Source: Neobacillus niacini (lineage in GTDB: Bacteria; Bacillota; Bacilli; Bacillales; Cytobacillaceae). Taken from it: 64,000 bases of DNA. Made by a program: the position numbers and the translations under genes. Location of the stretch: NCBI RefSeq assembly GCF_030817595.1, contig NZ_JAUSZN010000001.1, forward strand, positions 3,166,001 to 3,230,000, in the 5' to 3' direction. A model generated the notes under the pieces. It worked only from the letters and a program-made list of their open reading frames with translations. It made no database searches and had not been told where the DNA came from. Below, piece by piece: positions 43,430 through 53,214 of the stretch (its first letter is position 1; each line of letters begins with the position of its first letter).

Positions 43430-45754
43430 TTACAGACTAACTTTAAAGCTTTGAGTACCTTGTTCTGGTATCAGTTTCATCCCCAAGTCAGTTGCCTCAA
43501 TTTTCACATTATCAGTCTTGCTTATTTCAGAAATGCCTCTCAATAAAAGGCTCCATGGTTTTCCAGTTGTTTCAGTAGCATTTACAATAAGCTCATTTCC
43601 AAATCGAGTTGCTGTAACCGTTAATTCTACTTCTGATTTCGGGTTACGGACTGTAACAGTTGTCGTTTTACCATCCTCTAGTTGAAAGAGATGAAGTTCC
43701 ACATTATCCGCATAATCATAATCTGCATGGTATTCATCTGAACCCATTGCGATAATCGAGTTAGGACGTGCATATAATGGAAGACTTAAATAATCGTGAT
43801 TCTCATGGGTCCATGTCCCGCCATCGACTATTTCATTTGTTAAAAGGTGGGTCCATTTACCTTTAGGCAGATAAAATGAGACATCCCCCTCTTCATTTAG
43901 GATTGGAGCTACAAGCAGGGAATCCCCAAACATATATTGCCTATCAAGTGTTTCTGCGGCTAAATCATCTTGGAATTCAAGAAGCATTGCTCTCATCATA
44001 GGAAGTCCTAGGGTTGAAGATTCATTTGCTGAATTAAATATATACGGCATTAATTTTGCCTTTAATTTCGTAAAGAATTTTGTTACCTCTACTGCTTCTT
44101 CATCGTATGCCCAAGGTACACGGTAAGACTTGCTGCCGTGTAATCGGCTATGACTTGATAGTAAACCAAATGCAACCCAGCGCTTAAATAAATCAGCTGG
44201 TGCTGTACTTTCAAATCCGCCAATATCATGACTCCAGAATCCAAAACCTGTCAATCCAAGCGACAATCCTCCTCGGATACTTTCAGCCATAGATTCATAG
44301 GTAGCATCACAATCACCGCCCCAATGGACTGGGAATTGTTGACCACCCGCAGTGGCTGACCTGGCAAATAAGGTTACCTCTCCATCTCCGAGCTTATCCT
44401 TTAATACATCAAATACAACTTTGTTATATAAAAACGTATAATAATTGTGCATTTTATCTGGGTCTGAGCCATCATAGTAAACAACATCCGTAGGTATTCT
44501 TTCACCAAAATCAGTCTTAAAGGAATCAACACCCATATCTACTAATCTTCTAAGATGGCTGGCATACCATTCACAAGCAGCTGGATTTGTAAAATCAACA
44601 ATTCCCATACCTGGCTGCCATCTATCCCACTGCCACACATCTCCATTACGTCGTTTAATAAGATAGCCGTTAGCAGCTGCTTCATCAAATAGTTTGGATT
44701 CCTGAGCAATATACGGATTAATCCAAACACAAATTTTTAAATTTTTCTCTTTCATCCGTTTTAACATTCCATCTGGGTCAGGAAACATTTTCTGATCCCA
44801 TTCAAAGTCAGTCCAGTTTAAAGCCTCCATCCAGAAACAATCATAATGGAAAACAGAAAGTGGAATATCTCTGTCACGCATTCCTTCTACGAAACTATTA
44901 ACCGTTTCTTCATCATAGTTTGTCGTAAAAGAGGTAGATAACCATAGTCCAAATGACCAGGCAGGCGGCAATGCAGGTTTCCCTGTTAAGGATGTGTAAT
45001 TGGATATAACATTTTTCAATGTTTCCCCGCCAAAAATAACGTATTCTAATGATTCACCTTTAACACTGAATTGAACTTTTGATACTTTTTCTGAAGCGAT
45101 TTCTAATGAAACATTTTCTGGATGGTTAATAAATACTCCATAACCTTTATTAGATAGGTAAAAAGGGATATTTTTATATGATTGCTGTGATGCCGTTCCA
45201 CCATCCTGATTCCATAATTCAACAACTTGGCCATTCTTCACAAAAGATGTAAATCGTTCTCCAAGACCGTAAATATTTTCCCCAACACCTAAATTCAGTT
45301 CTTCTCTCACATAGGTTGTTTTATCAGCACTTTCGGTAATATGAGTCATTGCCTTATAACCGCTGGCCGTCATTTTTTTACCATTATAAAAGTATTTGAC
45401 TTCCCATGGTCCTTTTTTATTGATAACTGCACTCGTTTTCCCACTAGTGAAGCTAATTTGTTCTTCCGTTTCCTCTATTGAAACAGGGATTTGCTTTTCA
45501 AATAAATTAAATTCCGGTCCTCGCTTAACCTTCCCTTTATGGTGGACAATTTTTACGCGAATTGCATTTTTGATTGGTGCTGAAAATTCAACTGTCAATA
45601 AAGCTGTATCTAACTGGAATGCACGGTCAGAGATATCCTTTGGCGCAACTAGTACCTTTAATGTGTTTCCGGATTGAGTAGCTTTAAAAAACTGCACCCC
45701 GGAAATTAGCTCGAGTCCTTCTCGAATCAACCAATAACCATCTGTAAATTTCAT
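43430..45754 (-). CDS. GH31 alpha-xylosidase, YicI-like
   Basis: A 774-residue GH31 enzyme close in length and sequence to E. coli YicI (772 aa). The catalytic nucleophile Asp is in FKTDFGERIPTD, and the substrate pocket segment WFSFGLWLS-type (PAWSFGLWLSTSF) is present. It should cut alpha-1,6-xylose from the non-reducing end of xyloglucan oligosaccharides (isoprimeverose units). There is no signal peptide. The ATG at 45754 has GAGGTGA 4 bases upstream. It lies between the ABC binding protein gene (with a terminator between) and GH1. Confidence 0.92.
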   Translation of the reverse strand: MKFTDGYWLIREGLELISGVQFFKATQSGNTLKVLVAPKDISDRAFQLDTALLTVEFSAPIKNAIRVKIVHHKGKVKRGPEFNLFEKQIPVSIEETEEQISFTSGKTSAVINKKGPWEVKYFYNGKKMTASGYKAMTHITESADKTTYVREELNLGVGENIYGLGERFTSFVKNGQVVELWNQDGGTASQQSYKNIPFYLSNKGYGVFINHPENVSLEIASEKVSKVQFSVKGESLEYVIFGGETLKNVISNYTSLTGKPALPPAWSFGLWLSTSFTTNYDEETVNSFVEGMRDRDIPLSVFHYDCFWMEALNWTDFEWDQKMFPDPDGMLKRMKEKNLKICVWINPYIAQESKLFDEAAANGYLIKRRNGDVWQWDRWQPGMGIVDFTNPAACEWYASHLRRLVDMGVDSFKTDFGERIPTDVVYYDGSDPDKMHNYYTFLYNKVVFDVLKDKLGDGEVTLFARSATAGGQQFPVHWGGDCDATYESMAESIRGGLSLGLTGFGFWSHDIGGFESTAPADLFKRWVAFGLLSSHSRLHGSKSYRVPWAYDEEAVEVTKFFTKLKAKLMPYIFNSANESSTLGLPMMRAMLLEFQDDLAAETLDRQYMFGDSLLVAPILNEEGDVSFYLPKGKWTHLLTNEIVDGGTWTHENHDYLSLPLYARPNSIIAMGSDEYHADYDYADNVELHLFQLEDGKTTTVTVRNPKSEVELTVTATRFGNELIVNATETTGKPWSLLLRGISEISKTDNVKIEATDLGMKLIPEQGTQSFKVSL

Positions 45755-45817
45755 GATTTCACCTCGTAATTTATGGAATCCATTTAAACTATAAAAAATG
45801 AATGCCATTTTGTTTAA

Positions 45818-45846
45818 AAGAGACCCAGATGTTACTTGGGTCTCTT
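45818..45846 (-). terminator. Terminator after ABC binding-protein gene
   Basis: AAGAGACCCA/TGGGTCTCTT stem (45818-45827 with 45837-45846) and a U-containing tail on the minus strand, just after the binding-protein stop. It separates the transport operon from GH31-GH1, or allows only partial readthrough. Confidence 0.72.
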
Positions 45847-45875
45847 ATTTTGTTTCTTATTCACCTAGTCCATTT

Positions 45876-47537
45876 TTAGTTATTCCAAAGCTCTACTCTT
45901 TCTTTAATTAGTTCAGTACGCATTACTTCTGCTTCTTTTGCACCAGCCTTATCTATTTCTTTTAAGAAGTTATCATAAACTTTATCAAAGTCAGCAGGCT
46001 TCGCTAAAATGGCCTCTGGAATACGTTTCTTCACAATATCTAGTACTTTTTGTTCGATTAGCGCTAAGTCTGAATCACTTGGAACTTGGATATTAAAAGA
46101 TACACCCCAAGGTTTTACAGGGAATTCATCTTCTTGTGGATATAATTCTTTCCACATTTCAACTCCATAGTTAGAAAGTACTTCTTTTTCTACATCCGTA
46201 TAAGAATCTTTTACTTGCTCAGGAGATGCGATGGTATAGGTCTGTCCATTAGAGTCTAGAACACCATCGCCATAAGCAGGTGCAAACCCTTTTAGAACAC
46301 CAATTCCAGTTTCTTTTACATAGTTAGCATTGTTATTTCTTTTATCCATTTCTTCATCAGAAATGACACGTTTACCATCTTCGATTGTGTAGTGTTCTCC
46401 TTCAATTCCCCAGTTTTGAAGAATTTGACCTTCTTCAGAAGCAAGATAATCAAGGAACTTAATAGCCGCTACTGGATCTTTACAATCAACTGTGATACCA
46501 ATACCCCATCCAGCTAAGTAACCAGCATTTTGGAAGTTAGCGTGTCTCATATCCTCCGTTAACGTTGCAGGGTATAATCCATACATTTTGTCATGTGAAC
46601 CTTGTTCACGTAATGAGCGCTGTGCCTCAGCAAATTCCCAATCATCGTCAATAATCCCTAATACACGGCCGGAAGATAATTTTGCTAAGTATTGGTCGTA
46701 TTTTTGAACAAAGCTTTCTGGGTCTAATAAACCTTCAGCATTCATATGGTTCAACCAGCGGAAATACTCTTTTTCTTCTGGACGTTTGTAATGGAAGATG
46801 GCTTCATATGTTTTAGGATCAACATAGAATTCACCATCATCCGATACTCCCGTTGTCCAGAAAGCCGGGTTAGTGGTAGAAATCATAATACGCCAATCAT
46901 CTGCGAGTAATGACAATCCAATGGTAGGCTGCCCATTTACTTCAGGGTATTTTTCTTTATATTGTTTAATAGCGTTTTCATAATCCTTTAGCGTTTTAAT
47001 CTCAGGAAATCCTAGTTCCTTCACTACTGAGTGCTGTAGTCCAACACCATGACCTGGACTAAAATATTGTGTATCTACTGGGGTTGTTGGCAGAATATAG
47101 ATAGACTCGTCTTTACTGCTCCATTTTAAGCGGTTCATGTAATCACCATAGATTTTTTTCAAGTTTGGAGCATGCTCTTCTATAAGGTCAGAAAGATCGA
47201 TAAGTGCGCCAGCTTCAACTAATGTACCTGCTCCACCTTTTGGTGTGATTAAGTCAGGGTATTCGCCACTTGCAACCATTAAGGCAATTTTCTGATCTCC
47301 ACCATTTACGTCAAATTCTGGTTTTAAGGTTACTCCTGTTTTTTCTTTTACCATTTTACTGACAGGGCTGCTCATATCATCCCATTGGTTATGTGGATCG
47401 GCGCTGAATAATGTGAACTCTGTTAGTCCTTCTTTATTTTTCTCGCCATCACTATTAGACTTACTTGTACAGCCAGAAATGACCAGTACTAAGCAAGCAA
47501 CTAATAACAAAGTAATCTTGCTAATACGCTTTTCCAT
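45876..47537 (-). CDS. ABC oligosaccharide-binding lipoprotein, LplA-like
   Basis: A 553-residue extracellular solute-binding protein. The lipoprotein signal has lipobox VISGC with Cys23. The long form and sequence resemble LplA/YtcQ-type binding proteins that pair with LplB/LplC-type permeases, as encoded immediately upstream. In this locus its likely ligand is xyloglucan oligosaccharide; this is inferred from the surrounding hydrolases. Confidence 0.88.
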   Translation of the reverse strand: MEKRISKITLLLVACLVLVISGCTSKSNSDGEKNKEGLTEFTLFSADPHNQWDDMSSPVSKMVKEKTGVTLKPEFDVNGGDQKIALMVASGEYPDLITPKGGAGTLVEAGALIDLSDLIEEHAPNLKKIYGDYMNRLKWSSKDESIYILPTTPVDTQYFSPGHGVGLQHSVVKELGFPEIKTLKDYENAIKQYKEKYPEVNGQPTIGLSLLADDWRIMISTTNPAFWTTGVSDDGEFYVDPKTYEAIFHYKRPEEKEYFRWLNHMNAEGLLDPESFVQKYDQYLAKLSSGRVLGIIDDDWEFAEAQRSLREQGSHDKMYGLYPATLTEDMRHANFQNAGYLAGWGIGITVDCKDPVAAIKFLDYLASEEGQILQNWGIEGEHYTIEDGKRVISDEEMDKRNNNANYVKETGIGVLKGFAPAYGDGVLDSNGQTYTIASPEQVKDSYTDVEKEVLSNYGVEMWKELYPQEDEFPVKPWGVSFNIQVPSDSDLALIEQKVLDIVKKRIPEAILAKPADFDKVYDNFLKEIDKAGAKEAEVMRTELIKERVELWNN

Positions 47538-47669
47538 GTTTTATCCCCCTATAGTCTGTTATTGGTATTTTACATCGACGAATCGTTATATCAACTATTT
47601 CTCTTACCTGCTTTCTCCAATCACCCCCCTACAGTTACGTTTTCGTGACAAGTAATCCTTAACGTCACT

Positions 47670-48584
47670 CTAACTTTTTACTGCACCAATCGTCATTCCT
47701 TGAACAAAATACTTTTGAACAAAAGGATAGATGACTAAGATAGGAACAATCGTAACAATGGAAATGGCCATTTTTATTGATTCAGGAGAAACAAATGTTT
47801 TTAATTGATCCGCAGTCATCCCTTTCATCGAATTAGGATCCGTACTTCCCATGGACGTATTTTGTAAGATTTTCATTAATTCATATTGCAAGGTAGTTAA
47901 ATTTTCATTCATGCTATTGTATAAATAAGTATCAAACCAGGAGTTCCAATGCCCAACAGCAACGAATAATGCAACCGTTGCCAAAACAGGCTTACACAAT
48001 GGCATAATAATTTTCCAGAAGATTGTAAAGTCATTTGCCCCATCAATCTTTGCTGATTCCTGCAAAGCATATGGAAGTCCATCCATAAACGACCGAACAA
48101 TGATAATATTAAATGCATTTACAATACCCGGGATAATGTAAACCCAATAACTATTTATTAATCCTAAATCCCTAATTAACATGTAACCCGGAATCAGCCC
48201 GCCTGAGAAATACATCGTTAGTACAATTATGGTTGAGAACCATTTCCTGCCTTGAAAGTCTGCACGGCTTAGTGTGTATGCAACCATAGCAGAAGAAAGG
48301 ACTCCTAGGATTGTCCCAATAATGGTACGAGAAGCTGAGTTAATAAATCCTGTAATCAAGTTATCGTATTGGAATATTTCTTTATAATTGTCTAATGTAA
48401 ACGATCTTGGCCATATATAAATGCCGCCTCGAACAGTATCTATTGACTCATTTAAGGAAATGGCTAATACGTTTAAAAAAGGATATAAGGTTACTACCGA
48501 AATAAAGAGTAAATATATATATATAAAACTATCAAACAAACGATCTTTCATTACTGTTTTGTTAAGTGTATTATGTCTTCTCAA
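47670..48584 (-). CDS. ABC sugar permease, LplC/YtcP-like
   Basis: A 304-residue inner-membrane permease with six hydrophobic segments and the EAA loop (ALQESAKIDGANDFTIFWKIIMPLCKP) that contacts the ATPase. It lies 12 bases after the first permease gene, forming one operon with it and the binding protein. No ATPase gene is present; a shared MsmX-type ATPase is the expected partner. Confidence 0.92.
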   Translation of the reverse strand: MRRHNTLNKTVMKDRLFDSFIYIYLLFISVVTLYPFLNVLAISLNESIDTVRGGIYIWPRSFTLDNYKEIFQYDNLITGFINSASRTIIGTILGVLSSAMVAYTLSRADFQGRKWFSTIIVLTMYFSGGLIPGYMLIRDLGLINSYWVYIIPGIVNAFNIIIVRSFMDGLPYALQESAKIDGANDFTIFWKIIMPLCKPVLATVALFVAVGHWNSWFDTYLYNSMNENLTTLQYELMKILQNTSMGSTDPNSMKGMTADQLKTFVSPESIKMAISIVTIVPILVIYPFVQKYFVQGMTIGAVKS

Positions 48585-48596
48585 TTTTGTTCCTCC

Positions 48597-49562
48597 TTAC
48601 ATCACACTGGAGTTTGAGTATTTCTTGAAAATTCCATTGGCCACAAATAATAGAATAATACTGATTACAGAGTTAAATATGCCGATTGCAGTCCCATATG
48701 AGAATCGACCTAACCCGATTCCATAATTCAATGCATACAAATCTAGTACTTCTGCATAATCAACGACTAAGTTATTTCCTAACAGCATTTGTTTCTCAAA
48801 CCCAATGCTGGTTAAATGGCCGATATTTAAAATTAATAAAACGAGTACCGTTGGCCTTATACCTGGCAGCGTTACATGCCAAATTTGCCTTAACCGGCCT
48901 GCACCATCTACCTTTGCTGCCTCATATAGCTGAGAGTCAATCCCTGAGATTGCAGCAAGGAAAATGATTGCATTCCATCCCATCTCTTTCCAAATATCAG
49001 AAGCTACAACAATTCCCCAAAAATACGTACCTTCTGCCATAAATTGGGTAGGTTTATCAAGAATACCTAAGCTTACTAACATTTCATTAATAACCCCACC
49101 ATCAGTAGAGAGCATTTTTGTCACTATGCCAGCAACAACCACCCAAGATACGAAGTGTGGCAAATAAGTAATGGTCTGGACTGTTCGTTTAAATATGGAT
49201 ATCCGTACTTCATTTAACAGGACTGCAAAAATAATCGGCATTACAAAACCTACCGTTAATCCAAGAACACTCATACCAAGTGTATTTCTTAGTGCCCGAT
49301 AAAACCGTTCGTCTGAAAACAGTTCTATAAAATGTTCGAACCCAACCCATTCTTGCTGGAAAAGAGAAAGAGCTGGCTTATAATTTTGAAATGCCATTGT
49401 CCATCCCCATAAAGGAAAATAATTAAAAACAATAACTAAAAGAACAAAAGGGACAGACATCAAATATAAATATTTTTGTTGCACCAATGTTTTCCAGAAG
49501 CTCTTTTTTGGGGGTTTTTGAATAATAGTAATTGATTTCTCTTTGCTAGTAACCGCTCTCAC
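48597..49562 (-). CDS. ABC sugar permease, LplB/YteP-like
   Basis: A 321-residue permease with six membrane segments and EAA loop LYEAAKVDGAGRLRQIWHVTLPGIRP. It starts with GTG at 49562 after AGGAGGT at 7 bases; an overlapping ATG frame stops after six codons. It is first in the transport operon, with a cre site about 35 bases upstream and the YesMN-type regulator genes just before it. Confidence 0.92.
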   Translation of the reverse strand: MRAVTSKEKSITIIQKPPKKSFWKTLVQQKYLYLMSVPFVLLVIVFNYFPLWGWTMAFQNYKPALSLFQQEWVGFEHFIELFSDERFYRALRNTLGMSVLGLTVGFVMPIIFAVLLNEVRISIFKRTVQTITYLPHFVSWVVVAGIVTKMLSTDGGVINEMLVSLGILDKPTQFMAEGTYFWGIVVASDIWKEMGWNAIIFLAAISGIDSQLYEAAKVDGAGRLRQIWHVTLPGIRPTVLVLLILNIGHLTSIGFEKQMLLGNNLVVDYAEVLDLYALNYGIGLGRFSYGTAIGIFNSVISIILLFVANGIFKKYSNSSVM

Positions 49563-49593
49563 ACATTAGACCTCCTCCTTACTTATATACTAA

Positions 49594-49608
49594 TGATAAC
49601 GCATTCAA
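49594..49608 (-). promoter_or_regulatory. cre (CcpA) site upstream of ABC transport operon
   Basis: TTGAATGCGTTATCA on the minus strand matches the cre consensus at 14 of 15 positions and lies 32-46 bases before the first permease start, suggesting glucose repression of uptake. Confidence 0.68.
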
Positions 49609-49692
49609 AATGGACATAATACCTAACAAATTGAAACAAAAATCATATAAAATTTTGATATACGGAGGTCAAAGGACAGGTAAAAATAAAAG

Positions 49693-49720
49693 AACGTACA
49701 CCGAATGAATCGTGTACGTT
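49693..49720 (-). terminator. Terminator after response regulator gene
   Basis: AACGTACAC/GTGTACGTT stem (49693-49701 with 49712-49720), overlapping the stop codon, followed on the minus strand by CTTTTATTTTTA. It separates regulators from transporter genes. Confidence 0.78.
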
Positions 49721-51266
49721 ACAGCTTCTCCTTTCTAAAGTTACTAGGAGACATTCCAATATATTTTTTAAATTTATTATGGAAATAATCTACATTAGAG
49801 TAGCCAACCTTTTCAGCTACTTGATAAACCTTCATACCACCGGATAATAATTTTTTTGCATTTTCCATTCTAACCTTATCTAGATACGTATTAAAATATT
49901 CCCCGGTATGGTTTTTAAAAATCTTACCTAAGTAAGCACTGTTGTAATCGAATATCTTAGCTAGATTTTCAAGCTTTAGATTCTCATGATAGTTACGATG
50001 AATGAAATCTACAAGTTTTTTTAGTTGGTCTTCATAATTCCCAACATTTAGACTAGTAATCACTTTATTGAATAAACTATAAATAAACTCTAGTAGTGAA
50101 TTGATAGAAGTTTTACTATTTATTTTGTGTAGTTCTGCCGTTACATCGGATAATGTCTCGCCAAGCTCTGGCTTATTTACTGAACATTTGCTAAAAACTA
50201 GAGATAATAAGCGTATATAATTAATTTTTATTTTCTCTTCCGTATGATTGTTATTGATCATCGTTTGAGCAGCATTGATAATTTCATCTTTCATTGCATT
50301 TTCATTTAACGCATCAAGGGCAAAATATAATTTTTCCGCAAAGGAATGCACTGGGAATTCATTTAACGGCACATCCTGTATGTATGCCTCTTTAGGTTGG
50401 AAAACAAGTTCTGAGTCTGTTCTTAGAAATTTAGTCTCCTTATAAAAGAATTGAAAATCAAGTCTAATCTTTGTACTCTTATACTCTTTACCTAAACTGC
50501 TAATCTCATTAAATACTTCGCTTAAGCACATAACAATTGACGAGTTTTTAAGATAGCTTTTCACTTTATCATACAGTTCGTTATAAGATTTTAGGCTTGG
50601 TCTTATGTTTTTTAGTAAGATACAAAGATAACGATCTTTAATAAATAAATAACCCCAATTCCCTTCAAGGTCTTGTGCTAAAAGCTGCCTAAAATCCTCA
50701 AGTTCTAAGTTTGTATTATGAAGCAGCCGAATCATCACTAACTGGTAAAACCTACCATCCAATCCAAGTTCTGAAATATCCCCATATACTTCCTCGATAG
50801 GCACCTTTTCACTTTGATCAATAATCGTCTGTACTACAGTGTGTCTGATTTCCTGTAAACTGGCAGTCCTTACCTGATTACCTGATTGATCCTTGTCTAA
50901 ATTCAGCTTAATTCGTTGAATAAAACCAATCAAATCCTCTTCCTCGACAGGTTTTAATAAATAACCAGCTACATTTTCTCGTATAGCCTTTTGGGCATAT
51001 TCAAAATCGGCATATCCACTCAAAATAATAAACTGTACCTTATCATCCTCTTTTCTGATTGTTTCGATTAGTTCAATACCGCTCATCCTTGGCATACGTA
51101 TATCGACGATGATTAAATTTATTTCATTTGCCCTATATTTCTCTAAAGCCTCTTTACCATCTTTTGCTGTATCGATTACTTGGTAACCAAAATCATCCCA
51201 CGAAATAAGTGTTTTCATACCTTCACGGATCATCGGTTCGTCATCAACTATTAACACGTTATACAT
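49719..51266 (-). CDS. YesN-like response regulator (REC plus AraC HTH)
   Basis: A 515-residue response regulator. The receiver domain (1-120) has acidic residues in VDDEP, phospho-acceptor Asp55 (LIIVDIRMPRMSG) and Lys in LLKPVEEED. A central region (about 150-400) has no recognised motif, and the C-terminal AraC-type HTH (about 415-513) includes YNSAYLGKIFKNHTGEYFN. It overlaps the kinase gene by 8 bases. By analogy with YesMN systems it probably activates the adjacent transporter and hydrolase genes in response to extracellular oligosaccharide. Confidence 0.92.
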   Translation of the reverse strand: MYNVLIVDDEPMIREGMKTLISWDDFGYQVIDTAKDGKEALEKYRANEINLIIVDIRMPRMSGIELIETIRKEDDKVQFIILSGYADFEYAQKAIRENVAGYLLKPVEEEDLIGFIQRIKLNLDKDQSGNQVRTASLQEIRHTVVQTIIDQSEKVPIEEVYGDISELGLDGRFYQLVMIRLLHNTNLELEDFRQLLAQDLEGNWGYLFIKDRYLCILLKNIRPSLKSYNELYDKVKSYLKNSSIVMCLSEVFNEISSLGKEYKSTKIRLDFQFFYKETKFLRTDSELVFQPKEAYIQDVPLNEFPVHSFAEKLYFALDALNENAMKDEIINAAQTMINNNHTEEKIKINYIRLLSLVFSKCSVNKPELGETLSDVTAELHKINSKTSINSLLEFIYSLFNKVITSLNVGNYEDQLKKLVDFIHRNYHENLKLENLAKIFDYNSAYLGKIFKNHTGEYFNTYLDKVRMENAKKLLSGGMKVYQVAEKVGYSNVDYFHNKFKKYIGMSPSNFRKEKL

Positions 51267-53046
51267 GATTATTCCCCCTTACTGGTATGACAAATGAAAC
51301 CTTTGTCCCACTATTAGGATTGCTCTTAATGGAAAGACCGCTTCTCTCTCCAAATGTAAGTGTAAGCCTTTGATGCACATTAACTAATCCAATTCTATTG
51401 CCTCTATTATCTTCTGTTTTTTCTAGTACCTTGTTAATGGATACCAATTTATCTTCACTGATACCTTTGCCATTATCAAAAACGATTACATGTAATTCCT
51501 CTTCCATCATCTTTGTTGTAATTTCTACTTTTCCCCCGTGTGCTTGGTCTTCTAAACCATGAAGGACTGCATTCTCTACGAGAGGCTGGATGATAAGAGG
51601 ATGTATTGAAATATTTTCTGTTAAAGGATCAATAGTTAATGAATACGATAAACGATCATCATAACGAAACTTTTGAATGTCAAGGTAACACTTGACTAAT
51701 TCCATTTCACTTTGTAACGTTACCATTTCTCCTGTAACAGAAATGCTTTTTCTCATTAGTTTTCCGAGCAGCTTGACCACTCCTGCTATTTCCTTTTCAC
51801 CTTTCATATGAGCTTTCATTCTGATTGATTCTAGGGCATTGAAAAGGAAGTGAGGATTTATTTGACTTGCCATCATTTTTAATTTAATTTCCTGTTGACG
51901 CTTCTCTAAGATGTTGTTTTTGATATGGGCTTTCTCCACCTCGTCTATTAGCTCTTTAATATTTCGAACCATATGATTTACTTGATTTGATAATAAGCCT
52001 ATCTCATCTTCCCCATCCACATGGATATCGACGGTCAAATTTCCTTCAGAGACTGTATCTATTTGTTCACCAAGTTTAAGGAACCGGTTTGCTAAAAGTT
52101 TTGAGAAGAAGTAGATTAACATAACAGCAATAACTAAACTGAATATGATTACAACCAAGCCCAACAGTAGAAATTTGTTTGCATCCGCCATAATAATCTT
52201 CTTAGGTATGACCGAAACGAACCTTACCTTGTTAGAACTAATCTCAGGTAATAAAATATCAACAAGAACTTCTGATTCTTCTCCATCAACCTCTCCAGTA
52301 AATGTACCAGACCATTCACTAGGTGGGATGTCAATCTTAACCACTTCATCAATCTTTTTTCCGATAAATTTTTTGCGATTAGAAACGACAATATAATTAT
52401 TATCATCTAGTATCATAACTGGCGTTCGTTCTTGGCTGAGCATATCCGACAGATGATTATTGTTAACATTTATTACAAGAACAGCATTTGTTTTATAATC
52501 GTGATAATTTATATTACGTACTAAACTTAAAAATTTTCGATTCTTTTTTGTCTCATCTGGGATATAATACCATCCTATCAATCCATGAGCTTCTTTAGCT
52601 GAACGATACCAAAAGTCACTATGAATAGTGTTTTCAGGCATAAACCTCCAGTTATTTAACATCGTTTCATTCTTTGTATAAACTCGTATATTAGAAATTT
52701 CTTGATAAGTTTTAAGATATTCTTCGAATTTATGATAATTATTATAGGCTGAAACGACCTCATGAATGGTACTGTATTGTGTATTAACTATTTCCTTTAG
52801 CTCCGTATCTAAGGTTAAGTTATTCGATACATAAATCGCCTTTTCCAATGTCTCGGCCGTTCGCTTTTTAACCCTTTCTAAATCAGATGACACTTGTTCT
52901 TTTGTCTCAGTGAGAGCATTCGATCTTAATTCATGTGTTAAAAAGGAACCAACAGTAAGCAGAGGAATGAACACAGCTATGATAAAACAAAATACTAACT
53001 TAGAGTGGAGCTTCATATTATTAAAATAGTTTTTAATTTTTCTCAT
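51259..53046 (-). CDS. YesM-like sensor histidine kinase
   Basis: A 595-residue kinase: one membrane segment near the N-terminus, a Cache-type extracellular sensor (about 40-270), a second membrane segment near 285-310, HAMP (about 310-365), and a His_kinase domain with the acceptor His in ASQINPHFLFNALESIR and a C-terminal HATPase. I chose the ATG at 53046 with GGTGGTG upstream; the longer frame to 53175 adds an unlikely extra segment. It pairs with the overlapping response regulator gene. Confidence 0.91.
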   Translation of the reverse strand: MRKIKNYFNNMKLHSKLVFCFIIAVFIPLLTVGSFLTHELRSNALTETKEQVSSDLERVKKRTAETLEKAIYVSNNLTLDTELKEIVNTQYSTIHEVVSAYNNYHKFEEYLKTYQEISNIRVYTKNETMLNNWRFMPENTIHSDFWYRSAKEAHGLIGWYYIPDETKKNRKFLSLVRNINYHDYKTNAVLVINVNNNHLSDMLSQERTPVMILDDNNYIVVSNRKKFIGKKIDEVVKIDIPPSEWSGTFTGEVDGEESEVLVDILLPEISSNKVRFVSVIPKKIIMADANKFLLLGLVVIIFSLVIAVMLIYFFSKLLANRFLKLGEQIDTVSEGNLTVDIHVDGEDEIGLLSNQVNHMVRNIKELIDEVEKAHIKNNILEKRQQEIKLKMMASQINPHFLFNALESIRMKAHMKGEKEIAGVVKLLGKLMRKSISVTGEMVTLQSEMELVKCYLDIQKFRYDDRLSYSLTIDPLTENISIHPLIIQPLVENAVLHGLEDQAHGGKVEITTKMMEEELHVIVFDNGKGISEDKLVSINKVLEKTEDNRGNRIGLVNVHQRLTLTFGERSGLSIKSNPNSGTKVSFVIPVRGNNHV

Positions 53047-53175
53047 TAAAATTGCACCACCAAAACAATTACGCGTAAGCGCTTTAATCATTAACCTAAC
53101 ATGTATATTTATTATTCTATAGTAGTTTACAAGATTAGCAATTATTAATGGGATAAAAAAAACTCCTATAAACAA

Positions 53176-53201
53176 AGAGGCTATTTATCGTTATAGCCCC
53201 T
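53176..53201 (-). terminator. Terminator-like hairpin between GH42 and kinase genes
   Basis: AGAGGCTAT/ATAGCCCCT stem (one mismatch; 53176-53184 with 53193-53201) with U-rich sequence after it on the minus strand. It suggests the hydrolase and regulator genes are partly separate transcripts. Confidence 0.55.
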
Positions 53202-53214
53202 CCGTTTGCTCCCT

